Shown: positions 16,256 to 25,506 of the stretch, piece by piece
Numbering within the stretch: position 1 is the first letter of the stretch
Layout of the letters: each line of letters begins with the position of its first letter
NCBI RefSeq assembly: GCF_014529935.1
Contig: NZ_JACVFC010000002.1
Span: forward strand, 372,001 to 436,000
Length of the DNA: 64,000 nucleotides
Origin: Chitinophaga qingshengii
GTDB taxonomy: Bacteria; Bacteroidota; Bacteroidia; Chitinophagales; Chitinophagaceae
Direction of reading: 5' to 3'
The notes under the pieces: generated by a model
Seen by the model: the letters and a program-made list of their open reading frames with translations, nothing else
The model's database searches: none
What the model was told of the DNA's origin: nothing
Translations under genes and position numbers: made by a program

Positions 16256-17236
16256 ATGGATGAAAAAAACTTGTATGTACTGTTACAGAAATATTGTCAG
16301 GGCACCTGCAGCGATGAGGAGTTAAAAACACTGGAAGCCTGGTACGCAGATCTGGGGCAGCATCTGCCGGATGAAGCGATAGATCCGCAAAGCGAAGCCG
16401 CACAACAACTGACGGCACAGCAGCTGACAGCGTTAAAAGCGCGACTGGCGACGCCCCTGAAGGTGGTAAAACCAGCGTCCTGGAAAAGGGTGTTGCGGTA
16501 TGCCGCCATTTGGGCAGGCATATTATTACTGGCCGGCGCTGGTTACCAATGGTACAGGCACTACGCAGATCATCCGGGAACAGTACGACGGTATGCCAGT
16601 GGTCAGACAGCTTTTGACCGTTACCTGACGCTACCCGACGGCAGTACCGTTGTATTACATCGGGGAAGCCGCCTGGTATACCCGGAACAATTTAATGGTC
16701 CGGCCAGGGAAGTGACGCTGCTGGGGGAAGCCTATTTCGATATCCGGTCTGATAGTGGGAAACCCTTTATCATTAATACCGGTCAACTGAAAACCACCGT
16801 ACTGGGCACCGCTTTTAATATCAGCGCTTACCCTGAAAGAACGGAAATAACGGTTTCGGTTACACGCGGAAAAGTAAAAGTGGAAGATGGTACCAAAGTG
16901 CTCGCGGTATTAACACCTGATCAACAAATCGTTTACGATACCCGGAGCGCGGCCGCCAGACAGGAATCTGTTAATGCGCTGGCCCGGACCAGCTGGACTA
17001 CCAACGACATGGTTTTTGAAAACGCCACTTTTGAAACCATCGCCAACACACTCAGTAAACGTTATGAAGTGAATATCCGGTTTAGTGATGACGCCTTAAA
17101 ACAATGCCCTATCCGGGTATCTTTCGCAGGTACCGAGTCACTCGAAGCAGTACTCGATGTCATCTGTTCCGTCAGAAATGCCACATATACAATAGAAAAC
17201 GGCCACGACGTGCTCATAAAAGGCAAAGGCTGCTAA
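16256..17236 (+). CDS. FecR-type anti-sigma factor
   Basis: Inner-membrane anti-sigma regulator of 326 residues. The cytosolic N-terminus (about 1-75) holds the sigma-binding helices. One membrane helix follows (YAAIWAGILLLAGAGYQWY, about 83-101). The periplasmic FecR domain has LTLPDGSTVVLHRGSRL, LLGEAYFDI and TVLGTAFNISAYPE, which is typical. The C-terminal segment (about 255-326, FETIANTLSKRYEVNIRF) is the DUF4974/STN-like domain that would contact the receptor's STN domain. It is divergent from its sigma factor and followed by a SusC-like receptor with an N-terminal STN domain. This is the usual transenvelope signalling arrangement of Bacteroidota. Confidence 0.93.
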   Translation: MDEKNLYVLLQKYCQGTCSDEELKTLEAWYADLGQHLPDEAIDPQSEAAQQLTAQQLTALKARLATPLKVVKPASWKRVLRYAAIWAGILLLAGAGYQWYRHYADHPGTVRRYASGQTAFDRYLTLPDGSTVVLHRGSRLVYPEQFNGPAREVTLLGEAYFDIRSDSGKPFIINTGQLKTTVLGTAFNISAYPERTEITVSVTRGKVKVEDGTKVLAVLTPDQQIVYDTRSAAARQESVNALARTSWTTNDMVFENATFETIANTLSKRYEVNIRFSDDALKQCPIRVSFAGTESLEAVLDVICSVRNATYTIENGHDVLIKGKGC

Positions 17237-17307
17237 GACGACGATAAAAACACATTGCTCAAAACCAAAATTTTTAACTGTAAAGTTAGATGGACGAAGT
17301 GTGCCTT

Positions 17308-17331
17308 TTTTGCTAAATCAATTTAGCAAAA
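17308..17331. promoter_or_regulatory. 24-base palindrome between fecR and susC
   Basis: TTTTGCTAAAT, two bases (CA), then its exact reverse complement ATTTAGCAAAA. With a two-base centre a hairpin is unlikely, so a dimeric regulator site is the better guess. It lies 72 bases after fecR and about 190 bases before the SusC start, inside the region where the ECF promoter should be. Confidence 0.5.
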
Positions 17332-17469
17332 CACAGCCACCCAGCCACGTTACCGATTCTACGCATCACTAAAATCTACATCGCATGAAACCACAATGAT
17401 GATTACCAAACAACACATTCTCCTGTAAAACGTAAAAACACTTTAACCAGCAACTAAAGCTGTAAGTCC

Positions 17470-17491
17470 TGGTGGCGCCACCCTGCCACCA
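17470..17491 (+). promoter_or_regulatory. GC-rich inverted repeat in the susC leader
   Basis: TGGTGGC and GCCACCA flank an eight-base loop. Inside it GGTGGCGCCACC is itself a perfect palindrome. It lies 33 bases before the receptor start in an otherwise AT-rich leader and could form a leader hairpin. There is no T run, so a terminator is unlikely. Confidence 0.4.
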
Positions 17492-17523
17492 ACGGCTGCC
17501 TATTTCCTAACAATTTTAAATGA

Positions 17524-20500
17524 ATGCCCGTTATGCACAAGTTTTTAGCTGTGTCTCCACAGCTGATAGCCACGCTATTGCCCCGTATGCTCCGTCAAGG
17601 CAGACACCTGGTAAAAACCATCACCCTGGCCCTGCTGAGCATCTTGCTATTGTCTGCTGTACTCTCTGCCTCCCCTGGCAGAGCGCAGGACATCTCTACC
17701 AAACAAATTACCCTGACGCTTAAAAATGAAACATTGAAAAGCGCGCTCGGTAAAGTGGAAAGTTTGTCCGGATTCCGCCTGGCCTATCCGCCGGAACAGG
17801 TGAACCTGTATAAAAATGTGAGTCTGCCGAAAGCTACCCGCAGTGTAAAAGCAACATTGGAACTACTGTTGACAGACACTTACCTGCACTTCCGGCAATC
17901 AGACAATATCATCATCATCTTTCGCCCGTCGGAACAAAACGGTCATACCCCGGATACCACGGTACGTCCGCTGCCCCAAACCAATAACGGTCCTACACGC
18001 ACCATTATCGGGTCGGTTATGGAAAACAAAACCAATGTGGTATTACCGGGCGTGTCTGTACAGGTAAAAGGTACCAACAAAGGTACCCAAACACAAAGCG
18101 ACGGCACTTACAGCATACAGGTGCCTGCCAACATGAAAACGCTGGTCTTCTCATTCATTGGCTATGAAACCCGCGAAGTGGAAATCTCCGCTTCCAACCA
18201 GACAGATGTTACCCTAATGCCCTCCAGCCTCGGTCTGAAAGACGTAGTGGTAGTGGCTTACGGTCAACAGAAAAAAGCCACCGTTACCGGTGCTATCGCT
18301 TCTATCAGTACCAAGGAACTGGTGCAAAGTCCGGTTTCCAACCTCACCAATGCGCTGGCAGGACGCCTTCCCGGCCTCATCACCACCCAGCGCAGCGGTG
18401 AGCCCGGCGTGGATGCCAGTAACCTCTACATCCGCGGCGTAGGCACACTCAACGGCGCTTCCCCCATCATCATGGTAGACGGTATCGAAAGGCCCATGGA
18501 TTATGTGGACCCCAACGATATCGAAACACTCACCATCCTCAAAGACGCCGCCGCTACCGCCGTACTGGGTATGCGCGGCGCCAACGGGGCTATCCTCATC
18601 ACCACCAAAAGAGGGAAAGCCGGCGCACCATCTGTCAACTTCCGCGCTTCTACCGGTATCACAGAGGCTACCCGCCTGCCGAAATACCTCGGCTCCTACG
18701 ACTATGCTACCCTGCTCAATGAAGCGTATAAAAACGACGGCGCCCAGCCTGCCTTCACCCAGGCACAGCTGGATGGCTATAAAAGCGGGAAACTGCCCAA
18801 TACGGACTATTACAAGTTCATCATGAAGCCGTCTACCGTGGCACAGGGCAACCTCAACGTGAGCGGTGGTAACAACATAGCCCGCTATTTCATTTCTGCC
18901 GGCTACAATGTACAAGATGGCCTCTATGCCCATACAAAAGAAAACAACGACGGCTATACCGGCAACAACAACATGAAACGGTATAACCTGCGCGCCAACG
19001 TTGACGTGGACATCACGCCCGACCTGGCCGCCCGCGTAGACATTGCCGGTATCATGACCGACCGCCGCGACGGTAACAACTCCGCCAGCGATATCATGAA
19101 CCTGGCTAACCGTATGGCGCCCATTTATCCCATCGTAAACCCCGACGGATCGCTCTGGGGGAATGGTACCTTTAAGTCCAATATACTCGGGGAACTGTCC
19201 CAGAAAGGGTACCGCCGCTGGTATAACAATACGGTACAGGGTACTTTCGCCCTCACCCGTAAACTGGACGTACTCACGAAAAATCTGAGCGCCAGGGTGT
19301 CTTTCTCCTACGACAACACCAACTCACCCTCTGCTTCCTACACCCGCAGCTATGCTGTATTTGAACCATTGTATGATGCACAGGGCAACATTACCAGCTA
19401 TAAACAATCCGGTCAGGATACGCGGATAGATCCTAACGGCAGCTTCAACGGCGGCGGCGCTAACCGCAGCACCTACCTGGAAGCAGCCGCCAACTGGAAC
19501 CGGCAGTTCGGCCGCCATGAAGCCACTGCCATGGTACTTTGGAACCGCCGTCTCAATGAAAGCGGTTCGACTATTCCCAAAGCCTACCAGTCGCTGCTCT
19601 TCCGGGGTACCTACAACTATCTGCAGAAATACCTGCTGGAATTCAGCGCCTCCTACCAGGGCTCGGAAAACTTCCCCAAGGAAAGCCGCTACGGTTTCTT
19701 TCCCTCCATTTCCGCCGGATGGGTACTGTCTGAAGAAAGTTTCATCAAAGACAATATCTCCGCTATCAGCTTCCTGAAAGTACGCGGCTCTTATGGTGAA
19801 GTGGGCAACGACCAGGCGGGCAGCGATCGTTTCCTCTGGTTCACCTCCTGGGGTGGCGGCGATCCCTATTTCTTCGGTACCAACAGCAGTCAGGCTAACG
19901 GCTGGAAACAAGGCGCCATCGGGAACCCCGGCGTTACCTGGGAACGTGGCCGCCAGGCTAACGTAGCCATTGAAGCCCGCCTGTGGAAAAACCTTTTCGG
20001 CTTCACCCTCGATGTATTTACCCAACGCAGAAGCAAGATCCTCATCCGCCGTAGTACCCTCTCCGATGTATTTGGCCAGGATATTAAAGCACAGAATATC
20101 GGCATTGTGGATAACAAAGGATTTGAGCTGGAACTGAGCCACGAAAACACCATCGGCCGGGTGCATTATTTTATTAAACCCAATGTCACTTTCGCCCGCA
20201 ACAACATCGTATACCAGGACGAAGTAGCCAGGGCCTATTCCTGGATGAAACGGACCGGTCACCCTATCGGTACCAAATTCGGCCTCGTGTATGAAGGATT
20301 CTTTAAAGACCAGGCAGACATCGACAACAGCCCCTTTCAGAACTTCTCCGCTTATGGTCCCGGTGATATGAAATACAAAAAACTCACCGGTAAGGAATAT
20401 GATTTCGTTCAATCTGATTTTGATGAAACAGCTATCGGTTACGCCCGTACGCCGGAGATTATGTTTGGCGCTACCATGGGCGCCGCCTACAGAGGTTTTG

Positions 20501-20931
20501 ATATATCGCTGCTGTTCCAGGGCGCCGCACATACAGATGTAATGCTCAACAATGAAGCGGTGTATGAATTCTTCCAGGGCGGTAAGGTAAAACCTTTCCA
20601 CCTGGGGCGCTGGACACCGGAAACAGCCGCCACTGCCACTTATCCCCGGCTGCACAGTAATACCAACGGCAACAACCACCGCGGCTCTTCTTTCTGGGTA
20701 AAGGACGCCAGTTACCTGCGCCTCAAAAACGCAGAAATAGGCTATCAGCTGCCCAAAAACTGGATTAAAAAGGTAGGCCTCTCCTACGTTCGTTTATACG
20801 CCAACGGTATGAACCTCTTCACCTGGGATAAATTGAAAGACTACCAGGTAGACCCTGAAATAGGCGATGGCAACGGCGCCATGTACCCTATTCAGCGCAT
20901 CTGGAATTTCGGTATCGATGTAAGATTCTAA
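17524..20931 (+). CDS. SusC-like TonB-dependent receptor with STN domain
   Basis: Outer-membrane TonB-dependent transporter of 1135 residues. A long N-terminal signal region (to about residue 55) is followed by an STN domain (about 59-135, QITLTLKNETLKSALGKVES). Then come a carboxypeptidase-like beta-sandwich (GSVMENKTNVVLPGVSVQVKG), the linker ending VVVVAYG, a plug domain (VDGIERPMDYVDPNDIETL, RGANGAILITTKRGK) and the barrel. The STN domain marks it as a signal-transducing receptor that works with the FecR and ECF sigma encoded just upstream. The SusD gene follows after two bases. The substrate is unknown; the metallopeptidase gene in the same operon hints at peptides or glycoproteins. Start ATG 17524; ATG 17533 would also fit. 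Confidence 0.93.
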   Translation: MPVMHKFLAVSPQLIATLLPRMLRQGRHLVKTITLALLSILLLSAVLSASPGRAQDISTKQITLTLKNETLKSALGKVESLSGFRLAYPPEQVNLYKNVSLPKATRSVKATLELLLTDTYLHFRQSDNIIIIFRPSEQNGHTPDTTVRPLPQTNNGPTRTIIGSVMENKTNVVLPGVSVQVKGTNKGTQTQSDGTYSIQVPANMKTLVFSFIGYETREVEISASNQTDVTLMPSSLGLKDVVVVAYGQQKKATVTGAIASISTKELVQSPVSNLTNALAGRLPGLITTQRSGEPGVDASNLYIRGVGTLNGASPIIMVDGIERPMDYVDPNDIETLTILKDAAATAVLGMRGANGAILITTKRGKAGAPSVNFRASTGITEATRLPKYLGSYDYATLLNEAYKNDGAQPAFTQAQLDGYKSGKLPNTDYYKFIMKPSTVAQGNLNVSGGNNIARYFISAGYNVQDGLYAHTKENNDGYTGNNNMKRYNLRANVDVDITPDLAARVDIAGIMTDRRDGNNSASDIMNLANRMAPIYPIVNPDGSLWGNGTFKSNILGELSQKGYRRWYNNTVQGTFALTRKLDVLTKNLSARVSFSYDNTNSPSASYTRSYAVFEPLYDAQGNITSYKQSGQDTRIDPNGSFNGGGANRSTYLEAAANWNRQFGRHEATAMVLWNRRLNESGSTIPKAYQSLLFRGTYNYLQKYLLEFSASYQGSENFPKESRYGFFPSISAGWVLSEESFIKDNISAISFLKVRGSYGEVGNDQAGSDRFLWFTSWGGGDPYFFGTNSSQANGWKQGAIGNPGVTWERGRQANVAIEARLWKNLFGFTLDVFTQRRSKILIRRSTLSDVFGQDIKAQNIGIVDNKGFELELSHENTIGRVHYFIKPNVTFARNNIVYQDEVARAYSWMKRTGHPIGTKFGLVYEGFFKDQADIDNSPFQNFSAYGPGDMKYKKLTGKEYDFVQSDFDETAIGYARTPEIMFGATMGAAYRGFDISLLFQGAAHTDVMLNNEAVYEFFQGGKVKPFHLGRWTPETAATATYPRLHSNTNGNNHRGSSFWVKDASYLRLKNAEIGYQLPKNWIKKVGLSYVRLYANGMNLFTWDKLKDYQVDPEIGDGNGAMYPIQRIWNFGIDVRF

Positions 20932-20933
20932 AA

Positions 20934-22649
20934 ATGATCGTTATGCAACATTCATCTTTCTATAAAAAAATTATTCTCCTTTGCATGCTGGGCCTTACTT
21001 TGGGCGCCTGCAAAAAAGGATTCCTGGACAGGGCTGCCACCACCCAGCAACAGGACCCCGATATCTTCAACAGCTTTGCGATGACCGACCAGGTGGTTAA
21101 CAATCTTTATTCCAGGCTGCGCGGGCAGTATACCTACCTGGGCGGCTACTCTATGTCGTCCGGCACCGACGAAGCCAAAGACGCGTCCAACTGGATGGCT
21201 TCCATGAGTTTCAACAACGGCTCCTGGTCCGGCAATAACAATCCGATCGGTAATACGTGGCGCGATAACTACGTGGCGATCCGCCAGGCGAACGCCATAC
21301 TGGAAGGTGTCGCCAAATACAAAACGCCCGACGATGCCAACAATCCCGGCGCCCTGCAAAACCGCATCGGTGAAGTGTATTTCCTCCGTGCCTATTACCT
21401 GGCAGAATTGGTGCGCCAGTTCGGTGGTGTGATCATCGTCACCAAAACCATTGACCAGACGGACCAGGTAGCCCTTAACCAACCCCGCAGCGCTTATGAT
21501 GCCTGTGTGAACCAGATCCTGGCGGATTGTGACGAGGCGATGAAACGATTACCCGTCAACTATCCCTCTACCCAGATAGGCCGCGTTACCAAAGGTACCT
21601 GTCTCGCGCTCAAAGCCCGTATGCTGCTCTATAGCGCCAGTCCGCTGTGGGCTATCGCCGGCAAAAACGGTTTTCTGGCCGACATCAGTTCCAACAAAAC
21701 CGCGTCCGATCCGGAGAAATGGCGTAAGGCCGCCGCTGCCGCCAAAGCAGTGATAGACCTGCCATCAGCACAGGGTGGCACTGCCTACCGGCTCGAAAAT
21801 ACGCTGGCAGACAGGCTCACCATGTTCACCAGCAACACCCTGCTTAGCCCCGAAGTGATCTGGGTACGGATGAAAGAAACGGACCAGAGCTATGACCGCT
21901 ATCTGTTCCCTAAAGGCAGCAACGGCTGGTCAGGTTGCTCTCCTTCCCAAAACATCGTAGATGATTATGAAATGGCAAACGGATTACCGATCTCCGATCC
22001 TGCTTCCGGTTATGACCCGGCACAGCCCTACAAAGGCCGTGATGCCCGGTTCTATACCGACATCAACTACAACGGCGCCCCCTGGAAAGGCCGGAAAATA
22101 GAAACCTTCGAAGGCGGGAAAGACGAACAAAATACACAGACAGACCATACCCGTACCGGTTATGGCTGCCGTAAACTGGTGGATGAAAGCATCACGCTCG
22201 ATCAGGGACAGGGACGTATTGTACACGGTATCTTTTTCCGGCTGGCGGAGTTTTATCTCAGCTATGCAGAAGCGCTCAACGAATACGATCCCGGTAATGC
22301 AGACATTGCGAAGTATATCAACCTGATACGTGCCCGTGCCGGTCAGCCTCCGTTACCCGCAGGACTGAGCCAGGCCGATATGCGTCTCCGTATCCAGAAC
22401 GAACGAAGAATAGAGCTGAGTTTTGAGAACCACCGCTTCTGGGATGTGCGGCGCTGGAAAATTGCGGAGAACACGGAAAAAACCATCTGGGGTATGCGCC
22501 CGATCGCCGATCCCAGCGCACCGGGCGGTTATCGCTACGAAAAATTCAAAGTGGAAGACCGTTTGTGGCGCAGTGCGATGTACGTAATCCCTGTCACTAC
22601 AGACGAAATTCTCCGTAACACACAGCTAAAACAAAATGAGGGCTGGTAA
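20934..22649 (+). CDS. SusD-like outer-membrane lipoprotein
   Basis: Surface lipoprotein of 571 residues that caps the SusC barrel and binds substrate. The signal peptide ends with a lipobox before Cys (LGLTLGACKKGFLD). TPR-like helices follow, and the C-terminal RagB/SusD part (RIQNERRIELSFENHRFWDVRRWK) is a strong family signature. The gap to SusC is two bases and the two must be co-translated. Translation may start at ATG 20934 or at ATG 20943; both keep the signal peptide. The metallopeptidase gene downstream starts right after its stop. Confidence 0.93.
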   Translation: MIVMQHSSFYKKIILLCMLGLTLGACKKGFLDRAATTQQQDPDIFNSFAMTDQVVNNLYSRLRGQYTYLGGYSMSSGTDEAKDASNWMASMSFNNGSWSGNNNPIGNTWRDNYVAIRQANAILEGVAKYKTPDDANNPGALQNRIGEVYFLRAYYLAELVRQFGGVIIVTKTIDQTDQVALNQPRSAYDACVNQILADCDEAMKRLPVNYPSTQIGRVTKGTCLALKARMLLYSASPLWAIAGKNGFLADISSNKTASDPEKWRKAAAAAKAVIDLPSAQGGTAYRLENTLADRLTMFTSNTLLSPEVIWVRMKETDQSYDRYLFPKGSNGWSGCSPSQNIVDDYEMANGLPISDPASGYDPAQPYKGRDARFYTDINYNGAPWKGRKIETFEGGKDEQNTQTDHTRTGYGCRKLVDESITLDQGQGRIVHGIFFRLAEFYLSYAEALNEYDPGNADIAKYINLIRARAGQPPLPAGLSQADMRLRIQNERRIELSFENHRFWDVRRWKIAENTEKTIWGMRPIADPSAPGGYRYEKFKVEDRLWRSAMYVIPVTTDEILRNTQLKQNEGW

Positions 22650-22650
22650 T

Positions 22651-23358
22651 ATGAAAACGATCCGGTTATTATTGCTCTGCACAGGCTTGTGCTTCCAGGC
22701 CTGCGCCCATAGCAACAGCACAGATATCACAGCGCCCTCGCCGATGGCAGTTACCACCGACTCTATCACGCGTGGCGACTATACGCTGGTGTTCATCAAT
22801 CAATCGCCCACTTTTGATAAACAGGTAAAGGAAAGAATGATCAACACTTTTTTCACGGTATATCCGGTATTAGCCAATGCCTATAATACCCATACGCTGA
22901 AGAAAGTCACCTTTGTCGTTGACCCGTCGTATAACGGCGTAGCCGCCACCAGCGGCGGACGGGTAGTGTATAATCCCGAATGGTTCCGGCAACATCCCGG
23001 TGATATAGACGTAGTAACCCATGAAGTGATGCATATCGTACAGGCGTACCCGGGAGATGCCGGTCCGGGTTGGCTGACCGAAGGCATCGCAGACTATGTA
23101 CGTTACCGTTATGGGGTGGATAATGCCGGTGCAGGCTGGTCCCTTCCGGATTTTAATCCTTCACAGCGGTATGACAACGCCTACCGCATCACCGCCCGTT
23201 TTTTGCTATGGCTGGAAAAAAATGCCAACGATCAACTGGTGAAGATACTGGATGAAAACATGCGGAATAAAACCTATTCTGCCGGCATCTGGCAAACCCT
23301 GACAGGCAAAACATTGGATAACCTGTGGCAGGACTACGCCAGCCGGCCAGCGTTATAA
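22651..23358 (+). CDS. Basic secretory protein-type metallopeptidase, secreted
   Basis: Secreted or surface protein of 235 residues related to the basic secretory protein (BSP, PF04450) family of putative peptidases. The signal peptide ends with a lipobox-like LCFQAC, so it is probably a lipoprotein. The zinc motif HEVMH is followed by IVQAYPGDAGPGWLTEGIADYVRYRYG, which is the BSP signature with Glu-Gly-Ile-Ala-Asp-Tyr downstream. An ATG at 22636 inside the SusD end is in frame, but ATG 22651 puts the signal peptide first. Its place behind SusC/SusD suggests that it trims a protein or peptide ligand taken up by the system. The real substrate is unknown. Confidence 0.85.
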   Translation: MKTIRLLLLCTGLCFQACAHSNSTDITAPSPMAVTTDSITRGDYTLVFINQSPTFDKQVKERMINTFFTVYPVLANAYNTHTLKKVTFVVDPSYNGVAATSGGRVVYNPEWFRQHPGDIDVVTHEVMHIVQAYPGDAGPGWLTEGIADYVRYRYGVDNAGAGWSLPDFNPSQRYDNAYRITARFLLWLEKNANDQLVKILDENMRNKTYSAGIWQTLTGKTLDNLWQDYASRPAL

Positions 23359-23417
23359 ATACCTGAATAAAAACGTCGTCCCGATTCTTCGGGATGTAAT
23401 GATGCACGTTTTACAAC

Positions 23418-23442
23418 GAGGCTGTCTGTTTAAGACAGCCTC
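23418..23442. terminator. Bidirectional terminator between convergent operons
   Basis: GAGGCTGTCT and AGACAGCCTC flank a five-base loop. A T-rich run (TTGTTATTTT) follows on the plus strand. It separates the peptidase gene from the nucleoside operon's last gene. A second small hairpin, TCCCGA-TTCT-TCGGGA, lies at 23379-23394. Confidence 0.85.
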
Positions 23443-23445
23443 TTG

Positions 23446-24447
23446 TTATTTTCCGGAATAGATAATCGTTCCCAGTCCCAGCGCGAACAACAAAAACATT
23501 CCGGCTATCAATCCGTTGGTGCCTTTAGGCGCATGCCTGAACTCCTTCCAGATAAATACACCCCATAAGGCCGCTACTAATGTAGCGCCTTGCCCCAGGC
23601 CATAAGACACCGCCGCTCCGGCTTTACCCGCAGCGATTAAACTCAGGGAGTTACCTAATCCCCAGATCATGCCGCCGAGAATACCCACGAGGTGGGTAGC
23701 GGGCTTACCTTTAAAATAATCCGCATAGCTCACCGGCGGACCGGCGAATGGCTTTTTCATCAGCAGCGTATTGAAGATAAAATTGCTCACGAAAATACCG
23801 GCAGAAAATACAAACACGGCGCTGTAAGGTGTCATCTTTCCGGCAGCAGGATGTACAAAATCGTTGAGGTCCATCGCCGCAGCAATGAAGCGGTAAAAGA
23901 AAGACATCAACACACCGGCCGCAATAGACAGCCAGATACCTTTGGAAGAAATACCGCCGTTGTTACCGGACATTTTACGATATGCCTGTGCGTTGAGGAT
24001 AATAGCGACGGTGACCAATGCCACCCCCACAAAGAGCAGCGCAGCATTACCACTGGCGGCACCGATATAGTTAATCAGTACACCCAGTACCAGTGCCAGT
24101 CCTATACCCACCGGAAAGGCTACCGCCATGCCTGCAATAGCGATAGCCGCCGTCAGCAGGATATTGGCGGCATTAAAGATCACACCGCCCAGCAGCGCAC
24201 TGGCGATGTTGCCTCCGGTGGCCTGCGACAGATCCTCCAGGAAGTTGCGGCCGGCAGTACCATGGCTGCCCAGCGTAAAAGCCGACAGCAGCGAAAACAA
24301 CAGGATACCGGTCACATAGTCCCAGTAAAACAATTCAAAGCGCCAGGTTTTACCGGCCAGTTTCTGTGTGTTGGCCCAGGAGCCCCAGCACAACATGGTA
24401 ACGATGCACAGGAGCACTGCCGTGCTATAATCAGGTACGATATACAT
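23446..24447 (-). CDS. Ureide-permease/RbsU-like transporter of the nucleoside operon
   Basis: Inner-membrane protein of 333 residues with about ten hydrophobic helices. The start YIVPDYSTAVLLCIVTMLCW then GSWANTQKLAG and ELFYWDY is typical of the ureide permease family and of GRP/RbsU-type sugar carriers in the drug/metabolite transporter superfamily. As the last gene of a ribokinase-SusC-SusD-nucleoside hydrolase operon it could carry ribose into the cytosol for the ribokinase, or the freed nucleobase. The family name alone does not decide this. It starts 23 bases after the hydrolase stop. No signal peptide is expected. Confidence 0.85.
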   Translation of the reverse strand: MYIVPDYSTAVLLCIVTMLCWGSWANTQKLAGKTWRFELFYWDYVTGILLFSLLSAFTLGSHGTAGRNFLEDLSQATGGNIASALLGGVIFNAANILLTAAIAIAGMAVAFPVGIGLALVLGVLINYIGAASGNAALLFVGVALVTVAIILNAQAYRKMSGNNGGISSKGIWLSIAAGVLMSFFYRFIAAAMDLNDFVHPAAGKMTPYSAVFVFSAGIFVSNFIFNTLLMKKPFAGPPVSYADYFKGKPATHLVGILGGMIWGLGNSLSLIAAGKAGAAVSYGLGQGATLVAALWGVFIWKEFRHAPKGTNGLIAGMFLLFALGLGTIIYSGK

Positions 24448-24470
24448 AGGTTACGGTGTTTGGTAATGAA

Positions 24471-25472
24471 CTAACGCATGGGCTGATGGGCCATCATCCG
24501 GTTGATGATTGCCTCCACTTCCTTCGGCGGTGCTTTTTCCACCAGGTAATACTGCCCGGTCGCGGTGCTATCCCAGGTATTGCTGCCATCCGCCGCTACG
24601 TTGATTTTCCCGGATTGCAGCGTATAATAAGGTCCATAGCCATGAACAGCCACCAGCACCGCGGTTTCATCCCAACTCATTCTGCCGGCGGAATCTTCCG
24701 GTGATTTTGGAATAGCGATGCGGAAAGCATCTTTCACCGGGCTATGCTGAATGTTTTCATTGTGGATAATTGGCAGACCGGTTTTTACATTCAGACCAAT
24801 TTCAAAACCGGAATAGATCACCTTAGTGGGCCAGTTGTTTAACGCCGCTACGGAAGCAGTAGAATCGATGAACACATTAAACTCCCGGCCAGCCGGGAAT
24901 TTGCCCGCCATGCTCACCAGCAGTTTCACTTTTTGTTTAACAAGATCGCGGCCATTGAGCGGTGACAGGCTATCTGCCTGCGAAGCCAGCAGGTTAGCCA
25001 TATTGGTGAGGAATCCAACAGTGACGATCGTCACGCTGGTATCCGGTTCAGCCGCGAGTAACTTCCGGTATAAAGTCACCGCATCTTCCGCTTCCGCATT
25101 GGTTTTGATACGGTGCGGATAGTTAGCCAGCAGCGAATCGCTCCAGTGCTGGTTATCGCGCATATCGATACCCGGACCTTTCGGCACGCCGATAGGGATA
25201 TCCGGCCGGTTGAAGTAAGTATTAAACACATCCAGTACGCCGGCAATGCCTTCATACTTGTTGCTGGCTACGGTAGCGAGTATACGCGCCTGCCCGGAAT
25301 CAGCGAAAGCGTGGAGCAGCGCAATAGCGCCTACATCATCATAATCGGGCCCGATATCGGTGTCAAAAATAACCGCAACCTTGTTACCGGCAGATGATTC
25401 TTTGGTGGCTGTCTGTTGCCCGCATCCTGCCAGGAGTCCGCCCAGCAGCAGCATGTGTAGGAAGTATTTCAT
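24471..25472 (-). CDS. Periplasmic nucleoside hydrolase (IU-NH family) lipoprotein
   Basis: Enzyme of 333 residues that splits ribonucleosides into ribose and base. The N-terminus MKYFLHMLLLGGLLAGCGQQ is a lipoprotein signal, so ATG 25472 is chosen over an in-frame ATG 23 codons upstream. The calcium-binding motif DTDIGPDYDDVGAI (residues about 37-50) is the IU-nucleoside hydrolase signature with one extra residue before the Asp pair. Later blocks, TIVTVGFLTNMANLL and WDETAVLVAV, also fit the family. As a lipoprotein it acts outside the cytosol, after SusC/SusD brings nucleosides across the outer membrane and before the permease and ribokinase use the ribose. Confidence 0.93.
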   Translation of the reverse strand: MKYFLHMLLLGGLLAGCGQQTATKESSAGNKVAVIFDTDIGPDYDDVGAIALLHAFADSGQARILATVASNKYEGIAGVLDVFNTYFNRPDIPIGVPKGPGIDMRDNQHWSDSLLANYPHRIKTNAEAEDAVTLYRKLLAAEPDTSVTIVTVGFLTNMANLLASQADSLSPLNGRDLVKQKVKLLVSMAGKFPAGREFNVFIDSTASVAALNNWPTKVIYSGFEIGLNVKTGLPIIHNENIQHSPVKDAFRIAIPKSPEDSAGRMSWDETAVLVAVHGYGPYYTLQSGKINVAADGSNTWDSTATGQYYLVEKAPPKEVEAIINRMMAHQPMR

Positions 25473-25506
25473 AATAAATAAATTTTTCAATTTTAAAATT
25501 TTGCTA

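Noticed and set aside
18214..18933. Long open frame on the minus strand inside a SusC gene
   Set aside because: It mirrors the codon pattern of the receptor on the plus strand, has low-complexity Gly/Val/His-rich sequence and no recognisable domain.
19324..20679. 451-codon open frame on the minus strand inside the same SusC gene
   Set aside because: Antisense shadow of a clearly coding receptor; no domain, no start context and no neighbour that fits.
23692..24474. 260-codon plus-strand frame over the permease gene
   Set aside because: The minus strand encodes a clear ten-helix permease; the plus frame is rich in His, Gln and Arg, as expected of an antisense shadow.
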